A stretch of DNA of 64,000 bases from Agelas oroides (Eukaryota > Porifera > Demospongiae > Agelasida > Agelasidae): positions 2,702,516 through 2,766,515 of the forward strand of contig OX422201.1 in assembly GCA_949130485.1 (NCBI GenBank), written 5' to 3'. The translations under genes and the position numbers were made by a program. Position 1 is the stretch's first letter. The number at the start of each line of letters is the position of its first letter. The notes beneath the pieces are model-generated. The model was not told the origin of the DNA. It was given only the letters and a program-made list of their open reading frames with translations, and did not search any database. This document shows, one piece after another, positions 12,241-23,814 of this stretch.

Positions 12241-12619
12241 ACATAGGGTAGGCGCGGGTAATACGAGTCAGTGGGTATTATGAGACACTTACACAAAAAG
12301 TGATCCTTATCACTTCAAAATGTTGTAGCAGGCATAAACTGAAGCCCACTGTAATTTCAGAAAAACTCAATTTTTCACTTACGACCCCAAATGACTCTTT
12401 TTCCCAGTCCACTATACAAATATTGATTGCTAGGCAACACCACTCCACATATGTACCTTTGGAGTATCCACTGCGCCAGAGTTCTTTCCTTCCTCTTCCG
12501 CTTCCGCTGTAGCGGACTTATTTTCTTCCTCTTCCATGACTTCATATGCCAGATGCCAGCATGGAGCTGGATGTGGCAGAAAGTTTACCTCACCTGCTGA
12601 ACCCCTTACATAACTTATG

Positions 12620-13530
12620 GGTACAAACCACCCATCTGCTATCTTCTTCAACATACCATAGTTTCAACGTTCCAGGCTCACCAGCGGACAGATTTGAATA
12701 CTGTTTAAATCGCACAAACCTGGAGTGGGTGGACTCATTCAGATACTTGGGAGTGCTAATAGACACAAAGTTAAAGTGGAATAACCATTGCCAAAGCATT
12801 GCAACCAAGGCCAGTAGAATTCTGAATCTCCTGAAGAGATCTATGAGCGGATGCAGCCAGCATGCAAAGGTCACTGCCTACCAGGCTTTGGTTCGTCCAC
12901 ACCTGGAGTACTGTGCTCCAGTATGGGATCCACATACAGTTAAAAACATTGAAATGCTGGAGAAAGTCCAGAAACGGGCAGCTAGATGGCTAACAGCCAA
13001 GTGGGATAATAATAGCAAACAGTGGGATAAGTCGTACTTCCAGTCCCTGTCTGAGCTTAGTTGGCAATCCCTCCAGCAACGAAGGACCTACCTAAACCAG
13101 TGTCAAACTTTTAAAGTGTTAAACGGCATGGACTGTATTGACTTCGCAAAATACTGGTCTTACTCGGGTGCCCAACAGACGAGATTTTGGCATGCATGTA
13201 CACTACAGACTGTATTATCGCTTATCGTTTCTCTTTTTTTGTATCTGCACCATTTTTATGGAACTCACTTCCTGCTAATGTTTGTTGCTTACATAGTTTA
13301 AATATAAGTTGAAGCAGTGTCTTCCTCCTTTTGTATCACCATAGTCTTTATACTGTGAATTTGTTCGTGTCAATCATATGTTAATCTCTTTGTTATTTTG
13401 TGCACGTAAGCCTTTTTTGTTGTTGTTGTGTTGTTTTTGTTTCTCTTTTTGTTTTAGGGAAGCACACTAGATAGGTCCATGACCTCCTGTGTAACCCATT
13501 CCTCTGGATAAAATCAATTTAACTAACTAG
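12620..13530 (+). mobile_element. Non-LTR retrotransposon fragment (RT C-terminal part)
   Basis: Translation shows the post-palm part of a LINE reverse transcriptase: FRYLGVLIDTKLKW, then KASRILNLLKRS, LVRPHLEYCAPVWDPHT, EKVQKRAARWLT. This order is typical of CR1/Jockey/L2-type LINEs. The palm (YADD) is absent, consistent with 5' truncation. The open frame ends near 13301 and the 3' tail is T-rich. Not a host gene. Confidence 0.8.
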
Positions 13531-13559
13531 GCAACTTATCATGGATGATACCCCCAAAC

Positions 13560-15111
13560 TAGTTCATCAGAGAGTGACTCCGAGTCATCAGTGTCTAGCA
13601 ACACCTAGGAAGGTACTAGCACTAGGAAGCGCAGAAGACGTGCAATACGTTTCAACTTGTAGATGTTCGGTACCCCCATGAAAAGCATGGTTTAGCAGGG
13701 AAAGTGTCTAATAGCGCCAAGGTTAGCACTAAAGAGTCATTTCTTACATTTGTGGACAATCACAGCCTAACAGAAGGCGTTTGGACTCCAGAAACCCCAC
13801 CTACTACTTTTTCCCAAAATTTAAAACCATCTCAGAGCCTAAATGTACTGTTAGTGCTTTTGGTGAAAAGGTTAAGACTTCCCTTGTATGTGAATTCAAT
13901 CACACTCGAAGAGAGGCCGGCCTAGACACTATTTCAAGCCAAACTGCCCTTAACTGGCTGAAAGCTGAGCATCCTAAGACTGCAATCTATCCCCATCAGT
14001 CTGATTACTGTGACTACTGCTGCAAAGTAAAAAATGAAATTCAGGCATATCATCAAAGAATCAGTAGACACTTGCAAGGTGGTAGTAGTTCTGTTGAAGA
14101 TATTCAAGAGCTCAAGAAGAACAAAGAACACCTTGAACAAAACCTGCAAGACCACCGAAAGGTAGCCAGAGAATCACTCCAATACTATCGTCAAATAAAA
14201 GAAAAATGTTCAAAGCAATGGAAAGAACTAGAGTCAACTGAGAGCTCTCCTGAAAGAAATGAAACACTTAAGCAGTTTCAAAGTACCTTTACATTGTTAT
14301 TGATTATCAGATGTCTAAACTCCTTCCTTACTGGGGGCACACTGCTCAGCTAAGTTCAACGTACTACCTGCAAAAGGTATCGTATGACATCTATGGAATT
14401 GTTGATCACAGAGATGAAAGTGGTCACTTGTATCTCTTGAATGAAACAGTTGGCCCAAAAAACACTGACCATAGTTTCTCTTACTTGTTGCACTATCTGA
14501 AGTCTTCAGGAAAATTTCTTAGCTGGGTCCGAAGAGTACACATTTTTATGGACAATGCAGGCTCGACAAATAAAAATCAATTCATGATGGCTGCTACATT
14601 GGAAGTCCTGCAGCAAAATATCCTTGACTACTTTCGAATCTCATTTATGGTGGCTGGCCATACTAAATTTGTCCCAGACCAACTATTTTCCTTGACAGCA
14701 CGGGACTTTTATGCTTCAGATGTGTTCAACGAGAGAAAGTTGTCAGCTGTGATGTAACGACATGCCAGTGTAATGTTTGATAGTGGTCGTATTGTGCGTT
14801 CCAGGAGAGACACAGTTATTAGCAATCTACCCGGAATTCGAGGATTGCATGACTTTTTGGCACTACGAAATCCAGGCGCAAATGCTTTGATGAAGGTTAG
14901 AGATAACTGCTATACTGGGACTCTAAGGGACACACCTATGAAGGTTGCAAAGGGTATGAGTCCCACTGACAGTGTACTACCTGGAGATGGCCAGTCGTAT
15001 TATGCACTAGGAATGGTCAAAGAGTTGTCCAATACCAAGCAGAGCCATTTAAATCAAATGTGTACCAACTTTATCCCACACGATCGCTGGCATGAACTTG
15101 CGACAAATTAG
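13560..15111 (+). pseudogene. DUF7869-like transposon-associated protein, decayed
   Basis: Pieces in changing frames make up one protein: TFVDNHSLTEG (13740s), NPTYYFFPKFKTISEPK, TALNWLKAEHPKTAIYPHQ, a Cys-rich DYCDYCCKVK and a coiled coil. Then comes the core IFMDNAGSTNKNQ and FMVAGHTKFVPD. The last two blocks resemble the putative catalytic region of DUF7869 proteins, which are abundant in invertebrate genomes. Frame changes near 13778 and 14290 and a stop at 14755 break it. Whether these proteins are transposases is inference from the conserved aspartate and copy number in related genomes. Confidence 0.55.
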
Positions 15112-15421
15112 TATCAGGATCCTCACGTGTTTCACTGCTGTAAAGTATATTAAAATGTTTTTCAATGTTTATAAAATTTTGTCCGGATAATTTCAGTCCT
15201 ATGTAGAAGGTAATGAAACAAAAATCACATTTTGGGTGTGTGTGAATAATCTTCCATTTCTACTTTGGGCGCACAAAATACAATGTTGAACTTTGAACCC
15301 AACTCCCTACCTCGTGGCGTTTGATCACAAAGAGAGAGTTATCTTGCCAGCAGACTTCTCTGAGCTATCAGAACAAAACAACAGGTACCTAAGTAACCCC
15401 CATCTTCCCCATTTTTGAAAA

Positions 15422-17418
15422 ATGGCTAAGCGTAAGCAATGGTCTGATGTAAGCATGGCTGCAGCAGTAAACTGTGTGCAGAAAGAAGGAAAGGGCCTGA
15501 GAGAGACGGCTCTTACAATCTGCCAGTGGAAAGCCTTAGAAGACGAGTAATAGGCTCCGTTGAGTTAAATTGTAGGTCTGGACCTCCCACGGTGTTAACA
15601 GAAGAGGAGGAGGAGAGATTGGCAGCTTACCTGATACAGATGAGTGAAATGGCCTATGGAATCAGCAGAGAAGGAGTAATGGGCATGGCCTATACTATTG
15701 TTGAAAAGAGCAAACGCTCCCATCCATTCCATGAAGGAAGTGCAGGCAGGGCCTGGTTTGAAGGCTTCATGAGACGCCACCCAAAGCTAACCATAAGGTC
15801 ACCACAGCCTTTGTCATACTGTAGGGCCCTTTCTTCAAACAAGGACACGTAATGGATTTCTTCGGCAAGCTTGGTGCAATTTATGGAAGGCTAAACTTAA
15901 TCTCTAAACCCATGCAGATCTATAATTGTGACGAGAGCGGTGTAACTGTTGTATTCAAGCCAAATAAAGTAGTGGCAGAATTGGGTAAAAGAAACGTGTA
16001 TGCTATTTCAGCAGCAGAAAAGGGGAAAACCCACACAATACTATCGTGTGTGTCAGCATCAGGATTTGTGCTCCCTCCTTTGATGGTTTATCCTCGTAAG
16101 ATATGTGTGCCTGACAAGCTCAAAGAAGGTGCCATCCCAAACACTCTCTTTAAAAATAGCGAAAGTGGCTGGATTAATTCCCAACTATTTGCTGAGTGGT
16201 TTGCATTCTTTATTAAGAACATTCCACCAGCGAGACCTGTTCTTTTAGTCCAGGATGGCCACAGCTCACATACTTCAATTGAATTAATTGAGATGGCTCG
16301 TGAAAACAATGTGACCATTTTGTGTTTGCCAGCGCACACCTCGCATATCCTTCAGCCTTTAAATGTTAGAGTGTTTAAATCATTCAAAACCAGCTTTAAT
16401 AAAGCATGTGGCAACTATATGAAGCAACATCCCGGTCGAGTCATCACCACTGATGTCCTGGCATCAATGGTAGCCCAAGCGTATCCAACCTCTTTTACTC
16501 CTGTGAATGTCCTAAGTGGCTTCACGAAGGCAGGAGTGTATCCCTTCAATCCTAGTGAGGTGGATAACCGACAACTGGCACCATCTACTGCTTTTCAAAA
16601 GGAGAAGCCAATCCCTACTGGTACTGCAGATGAGGCTTCCTGTGGCAGCTCATCAGAAAAAGCAGATGCGCCCCCTCCTGGTAGTTCTCTTTTTTCGCCA
16701 GAGAAGGAGGCATTGTTCGCAAGGCGCTATGAAGAACACTATGATATCTCCAATGATGTGGAGTATAATGCATGGATGAAAATCAACCATCCTGAAGTAT
16801 GCTTAAGTGCGTGTAAATGTTCTGATACATCTTTGGAGAAAGTGTCCGAGCCTGCATCAACAGGATCTCCGTCCTCTTCAAAGGATTTGATAAGTGAAGT
16901 TTTCGTTTTCCCTGAGCCAAAAAAGAAAACTGGCAAGAAGGGTTTGAACCAGAAGGCTGTGTGTATCACTGATGTGGATGTGCTGAATGACTTAAAGGCC
17001 CGAGAGGAGGAGAAGGCTGAAATTGAAAGACAGAAACTTGAGAAAAAGAGAATGCGGGAAGAAAGAAAGGCTGACAGAGAGAAATTGAAGAAAGAGAAAG
17101 AGGAGAAAAAAATAGCGAAGCAGTTAGAGAAAGAGAAAAAAACGAAAACTCAAGGATAAGACCTTAAGAGAGGAAGGAAAAAAGAGTTTTGAAGAATTGA
17201 ATGATTTATCAGAGAGACTTGAATTGGTAGATGTGCAAGACGCTGTCGATAATGAAGAGGATGCTATCTGTCCAAAATGTGGCCTTTCGTATTTAGCTGA
17301 TGTTGGAAATTTGTGGGTAGAGTGTGAAGGATGCGGCAAGTGGTATGACTTTAAGTGTACTAAAATCAAAAGTAAAAGACGTATACCTGACTCGTACTTC
17401 TGTGAAGACTGTGAGTAA
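15422..17418 (+). pseudogene. Pogo/Tigger-type DDE transposase with C-terminal PHD-like finger, broken
   Basis: Order of parts: N-terminal psq-like start (AKRKQWSDVSMAAAVN); a CENP-B-like DNA-binding region (15526-15840; EEEERLAAYLIQ, GRAWFEGFMRRHP); a DDE_1 catalytic core in the 435-residue ORF 15852-17159 with YNCDESG and LVQDGHSSH; a Lys/Glu coil; and a PHD-like finger (ICPKCGLSY...CEGCGKWYDFKC...CEDC) at 17266-17415. Frameshifts occur near 15510, 15845 and 17155. The third catalytic aspartate, normally in LQPLDV, reads LQPLNV here (Asn), and the PHD histidine is Asp (WYDFKC). A dead transposase, but the DDE core remains open over 435 codons. Confidence 0.8.
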
Positions 17419-17668
17419 CTTTGCAGATGTTCTATTGTTATGTTTTAGAAAGTGGAAACTTCTTTTGTTGTATGTCTCATAATCGGGGCTTTTGTCCCAT
17501 AATACCCATCTTGTTTTATAAATATGTTTTGGTCACCCTGTAGTCTTTGGTGTATAGATTCTCTGTATAAAATTTTGTTGCATCAACTGTTGTTATGACA
17601 AAGTTATTAAACTTTTTAATTTCCTGTCTCATAATACCCACGGCTATCCTACCTTATAATACTTCTCC

Positions 17669-19380
17669 TGGAAGCATGCACACATCCGCTCTCTACATTT
17701 TGTGTTGTTCCACCTGACCTTGGCTGTTGCAGTCTTCACGTACGTACTGGTGTGTCAGCTCCTTGCTTCTAAGCTATCTAAACACGTGCTCAGTTGAGCT
17801 TCTGGGGCGCACCTGCTATGAATAATGTTATAATCTAACAAAATGGTGTATAGCGGCAAGCATAAGCGTGGGGTTACCTGAGAATCGCCGACCAGTTCGG
17901 GTTCTTTCTTTGAGAACGATAGGTGGTGAGTACAATACCCGGTGTTTTATGCTGTTCTTTCGCATTTGGATCGTTGGAAGATAGACAATTTGCCTGTTTT
18001 AGCGACTTGCCGGTCTGGTACTTTAGCGATGCTTTCCAGCAAAGTTCGGTCCTGTTGCCCATGGAAGCACTCGATAATGCCTGCTATGGCTCATGGAGGC
18101 CGTTGACTAATCTAACGCAGACGTTTCGAGCGTGTCATTTGTGCACCTTTAATGTGGCCGCCATTTATTTTCAGGGTCATCCCATACAACCGTACGCCAT
18201 GATGATATCAGACTGCACACAAGAAATAACCTGGTACACCATGCAAATTGAATTTCTTGGTCCTATTCCTGGAATTAGACCAAGGAGTGCCATGTAATAC
18301 AAGTTACAGTGCACTTTCCCTATAACCGTAAAATTTTGCATCTCTACTTGGGCAGTATCATATTGTTGTGAATATATCTTGTGACCAGACCTAAATGCAG
18401 CCTTGTTTTCTGTCCTCCGCTACTGTCACTTGCAATATGAGTAGCATGGAGGATTTGAACATGACGTGTGGCACTGACATAATCCTAACTTCATTATGAT
18501 AATCATCCACATCCACAACAGCACACATTACATGCAAAAATTAACTATGTGGGAGAGGACCATAATTGAGGTTAATCTAAACATGTGCTAGCCCTGTTTA
18601 ATACATAGTAGTTTGACCCCTGGAGTATTTTAATTGGACCACGTTTTGAAAATTTGGACCACCCTTACACGCTCAACTAGGAATTGTCCATTACTTCTTA
18701 TCCATTCATTTCAGCAGTGATCCCAAATACTTCAGTACCGCTGAAGTATTTGGGCTGGGGTTCCTAAAACTTTGAAGTACCTACACTCTCTGGGAGTCCA
18801 TTGAGATTTTAAAGGAGATCAAATTGTTCAGTACTACTCCTACCGGAAAGTCAAAATGTTTCGGGTCGAAACATTCGACTTGGTACACCAATTTAAGTCT
18901 CCGTTTCCTAGTGAAAGCAATGGTAGGATCTGTGAACGGAGCCTTACATTTTCCAGAAAATAGCAGGTAACCAAACATCATGAACATGCACTCTCGACAA
19001 ACTCTCGACAAACTCTCTGTACACACTCGCCGTGTGAAAAAGCTGAAGGGTTTCTGCAGGTAGTCTCGTGGCGTGTTCGTGCCCAGACCCCACCCTCTCA
19101 CGGGTGTGACATGTAGTCCCGCCCCCAGAAGAAATTTCTTGTGCGCGTCCCGGCCTCGTCAATCCGCAAGGAGCGCGCAACAATTTGGTCCAACGAGTCC
19201 ATAATATCCATGGTCCAAGGGGGACTAGGGTTAACATTTTTGCTTGGAAACTAGATCACAGCCTTCTTCCTGTACAGACCAATTGACTTGCAAGGCATGA
19301 ATGCATGTTGCATGACTAGCAACAGTGCCAGCTCCTGGTGGTTGCTTCCTAGTATAGATTGACAATAATAGTCATGCAGT
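17669..19380. other. No supported gene
   Basis: An open frame at 17923-18297 (+) has no recognisable domain, coding bias or splice partner. A 14-bp inverted repeat (CCCAAATACTTCAG and its complement) lies at 18722-18754. A block with a nearly perfect ACTCTCGACAA repeat lies near 18991-19016. I see nothing else. Confidence 0.4.
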
Positions 19381-19381
19381 T

Positions 19382-19575
19382 TTCTATACTACAAATCCAG
19401 CATCTACTTAACTGTACTACTTAACTGTATTACAGTTAAGTAGATGCTGGATTTGTAGTATAGAATTACAGTTAAGTAGATGCTGGATTTGTAGTATAGA
19501 ATTACAGTTAAGTAGATGCTGGATTTGTAGTATAGAATTACAGTTAAGTAGATGCTGGATTTGTAGTATAGAATT
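19382..19575. repeat. Four 36-bp tandem repeats with an upstream inverted copy
   Basis: Unit start ACAGTTAAGTAGATGCTGGA; copies begin at 19432, 19468, 19504 and 19540 and are essentially identical. One reverse-complement copy precedes them at 19382-19416, so the array can fold on itself. There are no spacers, so it is not CRISPR-like. Confidence 0.95.
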
Positions 19576-19579
19576 ACAG

Positions 19580-20340
19580 CATGATGGTCTACTGAATGAT
19601 ATGAACATAGTCTACCCACTAGAACCTTAACCATCTACACTACGACATGGGAAGCAACACACTGGATGCAAAGATGAAACCAGGCCTTAGTGTACCACAC
19701 AGTTCAGTAGTAATAACAAGCTAATAAAACAGTGATAACTAATTAATTATGACAACTTAGCGATCTACTAGGTTAGGTCAACTTCCAGAAGTGGTCAGTG
19801 GTCAGATGTGTTAGTTGAGTGATTGAGTTTTCTAGACATGACAATACCATTATACTTTTAGTTAGCCTACTCTCGACATTTTTTAAGGTTTTCCATCCTC
19901 ACAACTGAGTAGCTACCAAGCAGTTTACATTTACCTCGAGAGGTTCTTTCCTGCATGCCTGAATGGACAATTCAGAAAGTGAAACAGTAAGCGGGAAGAT
20001 GATGGTCTTCAGTTTAAGCCAAAAGTTTGCTATTCACTGTAGCAGCTAGGTGAAAGTGGGCGACTCAATAACATTGGGGGATGCTCACCTGCAATCTCCT
20101 CACTGGCATGTAAACTTTTCTCTTTCTGCTGACAGCTCACTGATGTGTCACGCAATACTATCAGTGACCATACTCTCATTGCAGGCGCCTCGTAACTAAG
20201 GCAGAAGTTAAGGGCTCCTGGCTGCATGTTATGTCATTGCTCCTATTAGATGATACTGTGCATCTGACAGGCAATACATATTCTGCTATAATAGTACAGA
20301 AAAGGACAATACACTCCTAGTAACATAGATACAAGTATAT
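19580..20340. other. No gene seen
   Basis: AT-rich intergenic sequence downstream of nucleoside hydrolase copy 2. No domain, tandem repeat or long inverted repeat was found. Confidence 0.4.
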
Positions 20341-20368
20341 AAATCAGCTGAGCAAGGATTTCAGTGTC

Positions 20369-21400
20369 TTAATTTCCACACAGAATGTTGGTCATGTACT
20401 CTTCAAAGAGTTTGACACTACTACTGTCCTTCCAAAACAGTGCTACCAGCACAGGTCTTCCACTAATGTCATTGACCTCAGTGAAGCCACTTGTAGTAAC
20501 ACTGATGTTCAGTTCCTTGAATGTTATAAATTCCTCAGCATTTGCAAGGCTCAGTAATACTCCCACTGTGTCGAAGAGAGGAAATGGGGACACTTTTGGG
20601 TCACATCTTCCATAAGGGTTGACTTCACTAGCGCACACAGCAAGATAAGAAGTTGAAAATGCAAAGCTAATGCTATTTGAGACAGCAAGTAGCTTCTTCA
20701 TTTGAAATGCAGGAATGGCTGCTTCCCGGCAGGTGTCTAGCGGTGTCATTGAAACTTCCCACCCAGCCTCTAACAGGTCACTCATGCACTCAGGACAAAG
20801 TTTCACATTGTATTCAGCAACTGGTACGGATGAATTGTCGTACCCTTTGTAGATAGAACCTGCCATTGCTCGTATTCTTGCACGGTTCACAACATCCGGA
20901 AAACGACTAAGAAGCTGGGGGAAGTTTGTCATGGGTCCAATAGCAATGATATCAACAGTTGAAACAGAGTTTAGGATCACTTCACCCATTATCTTCACCC
21001 CATCTTCATGAACACCACCACTGTACGATGCAGGTTGGAAGTTTTCAGCCCAACTAAAGAGGGTGTGTGGTGTCTTGTCCTCAGTCGGTACACCTATACC
21101 AATGGGAATGTGACTGTGACCAACAATTGTAAGCAACTTTGCTGTAACCTTTGCACGAGCAGTGGTATCATCTGATGCAGTCACAATCAGTTTCACATCA
21201 ATGCAAGGATGTTGGATCGCAAACAGTATCGCTGCAGTATCGTCAATGAATGATCCTATATCTGTATCGATTATAACCGGCTGTCTCCTACCATCTGGGC
21301 ATAAAGTGGTTTTGTTACACAGACCATCAGTATCTGTTGCAGCAGCTTGAAGGTTAATGCACACCCAAAAGGTAACGACAAAAGTAACCCGACTGTGCAT
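20369..21400 (-). CDS. Secreted nucleoside hydrolase, copy 2 (C-terminally truncated)
   Basis: 343 residues, about 95% identical to the copy at 8850-9938, with the same signal peptide (one Ser to Arg change), VIIDTDIGSFIDD motif and PLFD motif. Relative to copy 1, an 8-base deletion just after the codons for NILCGN creates an immediate stop and removes the last 19 residues. The lost tail is outside the known active-site motifs, so the protein could still fold. Substitutions cluster in the segment AFSTSYLAVCASEVNPYGRC. The homologous block is confined to the ORF plus about 25 bases upstream of the ATG. It is intronless like copy 1. A recent duplicate; activity unknown. Confidence 0.8.
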   Translation of the reverse strand: MHSRVTFVVTFWVCINLQAAATDTDGLCNKTTLCPDGRRQPVIIDTDIGSFIDDTAAILFAIQHPCIDVKLIVTASDDTTARAKVTAKLLTIVGHSHIPIGIGVPTEDKTPHTLFSWAENFQPASYSGGVHEDGVKIMGEVILNSVSTVDIIAIGPMTNFPQLLSRFPDVVNRARIRAMAGSIYKGYDNSSVPVAEYNVKLCPECMSDLLEAGWEVSMTPLDTCREAAIPAFQMKKLLAVSNSISFAFSTSYLAVCASEVNPYGRCDPKVSPFPLFDTVGVLLSLANAEEFITFKELNISVTTSGFTEVNDISGRPVLVALFWKDSSSVKLFEEYMTNILCGN

Positions 21401-21429
21401 ATCTGGAATTCTTCAGTCACTACAGACAA

Positions 21430-22700
21430 TTCAATAAGTGAAAAGAGTACAACACACCATACTCACGCATTGTTAGTATTCCGTTATAAGTGCATACTCA
21501 CTGGTTTGCGTGCTGTTGATGTATAACTCCAAACAAAGCACACACCAAATGTACCTTGCTGTTAGGCACTCATTTTCTTTGTATGGAGGTATAATGATTG
21601 CGCTTGACAACACGTGAGTATGGTGTACAGTAATCCCATGCAGAACACCATATTAGTTTTCACCACATGTCAAGGCCATACCTAGCATAGGGGCAGGGGG
21701 GGGGGGGGGCGGGCAACTGCCCCCCCAGACAACTTGACTTAATTAATTCCGCACTTACTGACCGTGCTTACCGATGGCTGTGTTACTGTTTGCTAGTCTC
21801 GCAAGCCAGACCCACCAACCCCAGCTCGGATCGCTTCCAGTATACATGCCCGTGCACAATACTAAAAGCGATCTGTGCTGTGGTTGATTGGGTCTATGCT
21901 AATTGCTGGACTGCTGACTGCCAAGTGCTGATTAGGCAGTGGCTTTCAAATCCTAATCTGCGTACTATCACACAACCAGTCAGCTATGCGTCCATGCGTT
22001 GTGCATGCATGCATGCATGCGCTCGGTATAGGCATAGATAATAGACCTATGGTATAGGTCCTAGCCGATGGAGATGGTAGCCAGTGTTCCAGTAGCTCAG
22101 CAAGCAATGATGATTATGATGATGAGCCTCCTCTCAAGAAGCTGTGTGCTTCTCTGTATGCCTCAGAATGCACCAGAATGCGTCTCAAAACACCTAAAAT
22201 TACCAAAGTTTCCTAGTTCTAGAGTCAAGGACTGCAGGGCAGCCATGTTCTCTACTTCAGCTAATGACATTGCCCCCCAGATAGGAAAAGTTATGTACGG
22301 ACCTGCATGTACTACATGGGGAGCTGCTACATGTAGTATACGACACTTTGGCCATACCACATGCACATGCTTGCTACAGCCAAAGTAACAATCCTAGAAA
22401 CTAACATATATACTTAATGGATGCTGCCTTGGGCATGAACCTGTGGCAGTATATGAGACCCATTCCAGGATTTTCTGAACAATTTTTCGGGCATAAGAAA
22501 CTCCAACACTGCTTCTATGTGTTCACAATGTCTCTTTAACCCCCTCTGTAGTGATGACATGGCCTCAGCATTTTCTGTTCAGTAAACAATGCACATTTGC
22601 ATGCCCAGCAGTATTGTCTTAGTTGTCCTGGTGAAGTGGGTTTAATGTTAGTATGTAACTAATGATACAACAAACACAGCAATGTGATTTGGCTGTAGAG
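21430..22700. other. Intergenic, with a G-rich run and a foldback variant
   Basis: A run of G followed by CCCCCC lies at about 21700-21727. A foldback variant lies at 21797-21897 (GTCTCGCAAGCCAGACCC; GATCGCTTCCAGTAT paired with ATACTAAAAGCGATC). An open frame at 22068-22388 has no recognisable domain. Confidence 0.45.
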
Positions 22701-22715
22701 GCACCAATTGATACT

Positions 22716-23050
22716 CGGACACTTAAGAAACGTTGTGCTCTTGTTGCGCGCGCAGAGGTCCAGCGGACATAAGAACTGTATAGGATAGGTGGGCTAATGT
22801 TTGATAATCAACATACTTGAAATTCAACTCCAAACAGTCTTCAACCCGGGATTTAGCAAATGAAACATTACATCTGTTCAACGTGGACGTGATTTTCTAT
22901 CCACATGTACTACACCAGTTTCGGGTATCGTCCAGCGCCAACATGTCTTGGTGCTCTGATGATCTGGCACAGTTGCTACCGTGCTTAGAACTTTGAAGTC
23001 TGGGGTCCGAAAATATATCAGTCCAAGAAAAATAATTTTGCCTCTACTAT
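22716..23050 (+). repeat. Dispersed repeat, copy facing right
   Basis: GATACTCGGACACTTAA...AACGTTG, the block around CTCCAAACAGTCTTC, and GTCTGGGGTC reappear in reverse complement within 26985-27860, at roughly 85-90% identity by eye. The two copies bracket the Ginger-like element and the 25.5-kb pseudogene. No ORF. Confidence 0.8.
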
Positions 23051-23216
23051 TCAGGACAAAACTGATAAGTTCAGTTCCCTTTCCCCATTAATCGTGTGTA
23101 TCCCTTACTCACTCTTCATTGTGATCACTGTGTTTCTGTGGTTGTAACCCCAGAGGTGCATGGTTATACGTTTTGAGCCAGACTGCTTGACTAACATCAT
23201 TTGTATTCACAAGCCG

Positions 23217-23341
23217 TTAGCGACAGTACGTTACCATCCGTATGTTATACTGTATTTATACCAGCCCTAACCCAACCCTAACCACACCCTAACCATATAA
23301 ATCACTGTATAGCATACGGATGGTAACATACTGTCGTTAAT
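23217..23341. repeat. Hairpin with telomere-like loop
   Basis: Arms TTAGCGACAGTACGTTACCA (left) and its near reverse complement (right) extend over about 44 bases each. The loop at 23266-23295 reads CCCTAACCCAACCCTAACC, a degenerate run of the CCCTAA telomere-type unit. Confidence 0.85.
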
Positions 23342-23439
23342 GGAAATCTTGTATTCACGTATGCATCTGTGTTCATGTGGGACTCCTGCAATACCAACCA
23401 ATGCCTGGAAAATCACCGTGAGAGTACACTGATAGTTGA

Positions 23440-23504
23440 CTAGTCTCGCGTAGCCACACCGCCGGCGTTCCTTGCAAAACGGGGTATGGCTACGTGAGAC
23501 TATC
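23440..23504. mobile_element. Small foldback element
   Basis: TAGTCTCGCGTAGCCACACC pairs with GGTATGGCTACGTGAGACTA. It is a sequence variant related to the TCTCG-ended foldbacks elsewhere. Confidence 0.6.
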
Positions 23505-23814
23505 CCGGTCCCAGATGTACTTTATGACGCTTTCCCTATGAGCTTCTTCCGAAATGCACACATGTAAACTCACAATTTTGCCTGTGTTATACTGTAATAA
23601 GTCTGTATGTCCACTGATGCCTGAAGAAGTCATGTTGCTGAGGAAGTGGACCCCTTCTCCCGTTCAAGACAGAAGCTAGCCTTTGAGACTAGACTACACG
23701 CGACACATGAAAGGTAACGCTAGTCACAGTCACAAATAGACACCACGTGCTAGATACAAACCAATCTTCGTCCCATCGATGAAGCCACACCTAACACGCC
23801 ACGAAACTTACCGG

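Larger units (their letters stand above)
12247..17668 (+). mobile_element. Pogo-like DNA transposon with nested insertions
   Basis: GTGGGTATTATGAGACA at 12271-12287 has its exact reverse complement at 17625-17641. GGTAGG occurs outside both, so these look like terminal or subterminal inverted repeats of one element about 5.4 kb long. Partial copies (TCTCATAAT, CCCATAATACCCA) recur inside the right end at 17477-17515. The transposase (15422-17418) reads toward the right end. The left part contains a LINE fragment and a DUF7869-like pseudogene, which I infer to be later insertions. Confidence 0.6.

Noticed and set aside
17923..18297. 124-residue open frame as a possible gene
   Set aside because: No recognisable motif, no splice partner and no coding bias seen. 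Cannot be supported.
19432..19575. CRISPR-like array
   Set aside because: Direct tandem copies with no spacers, in eukaryotic DNA.
22068..22388. 106-residue + strand open frame
   Set aside because: No recognisable domain; surrounded by repeats.
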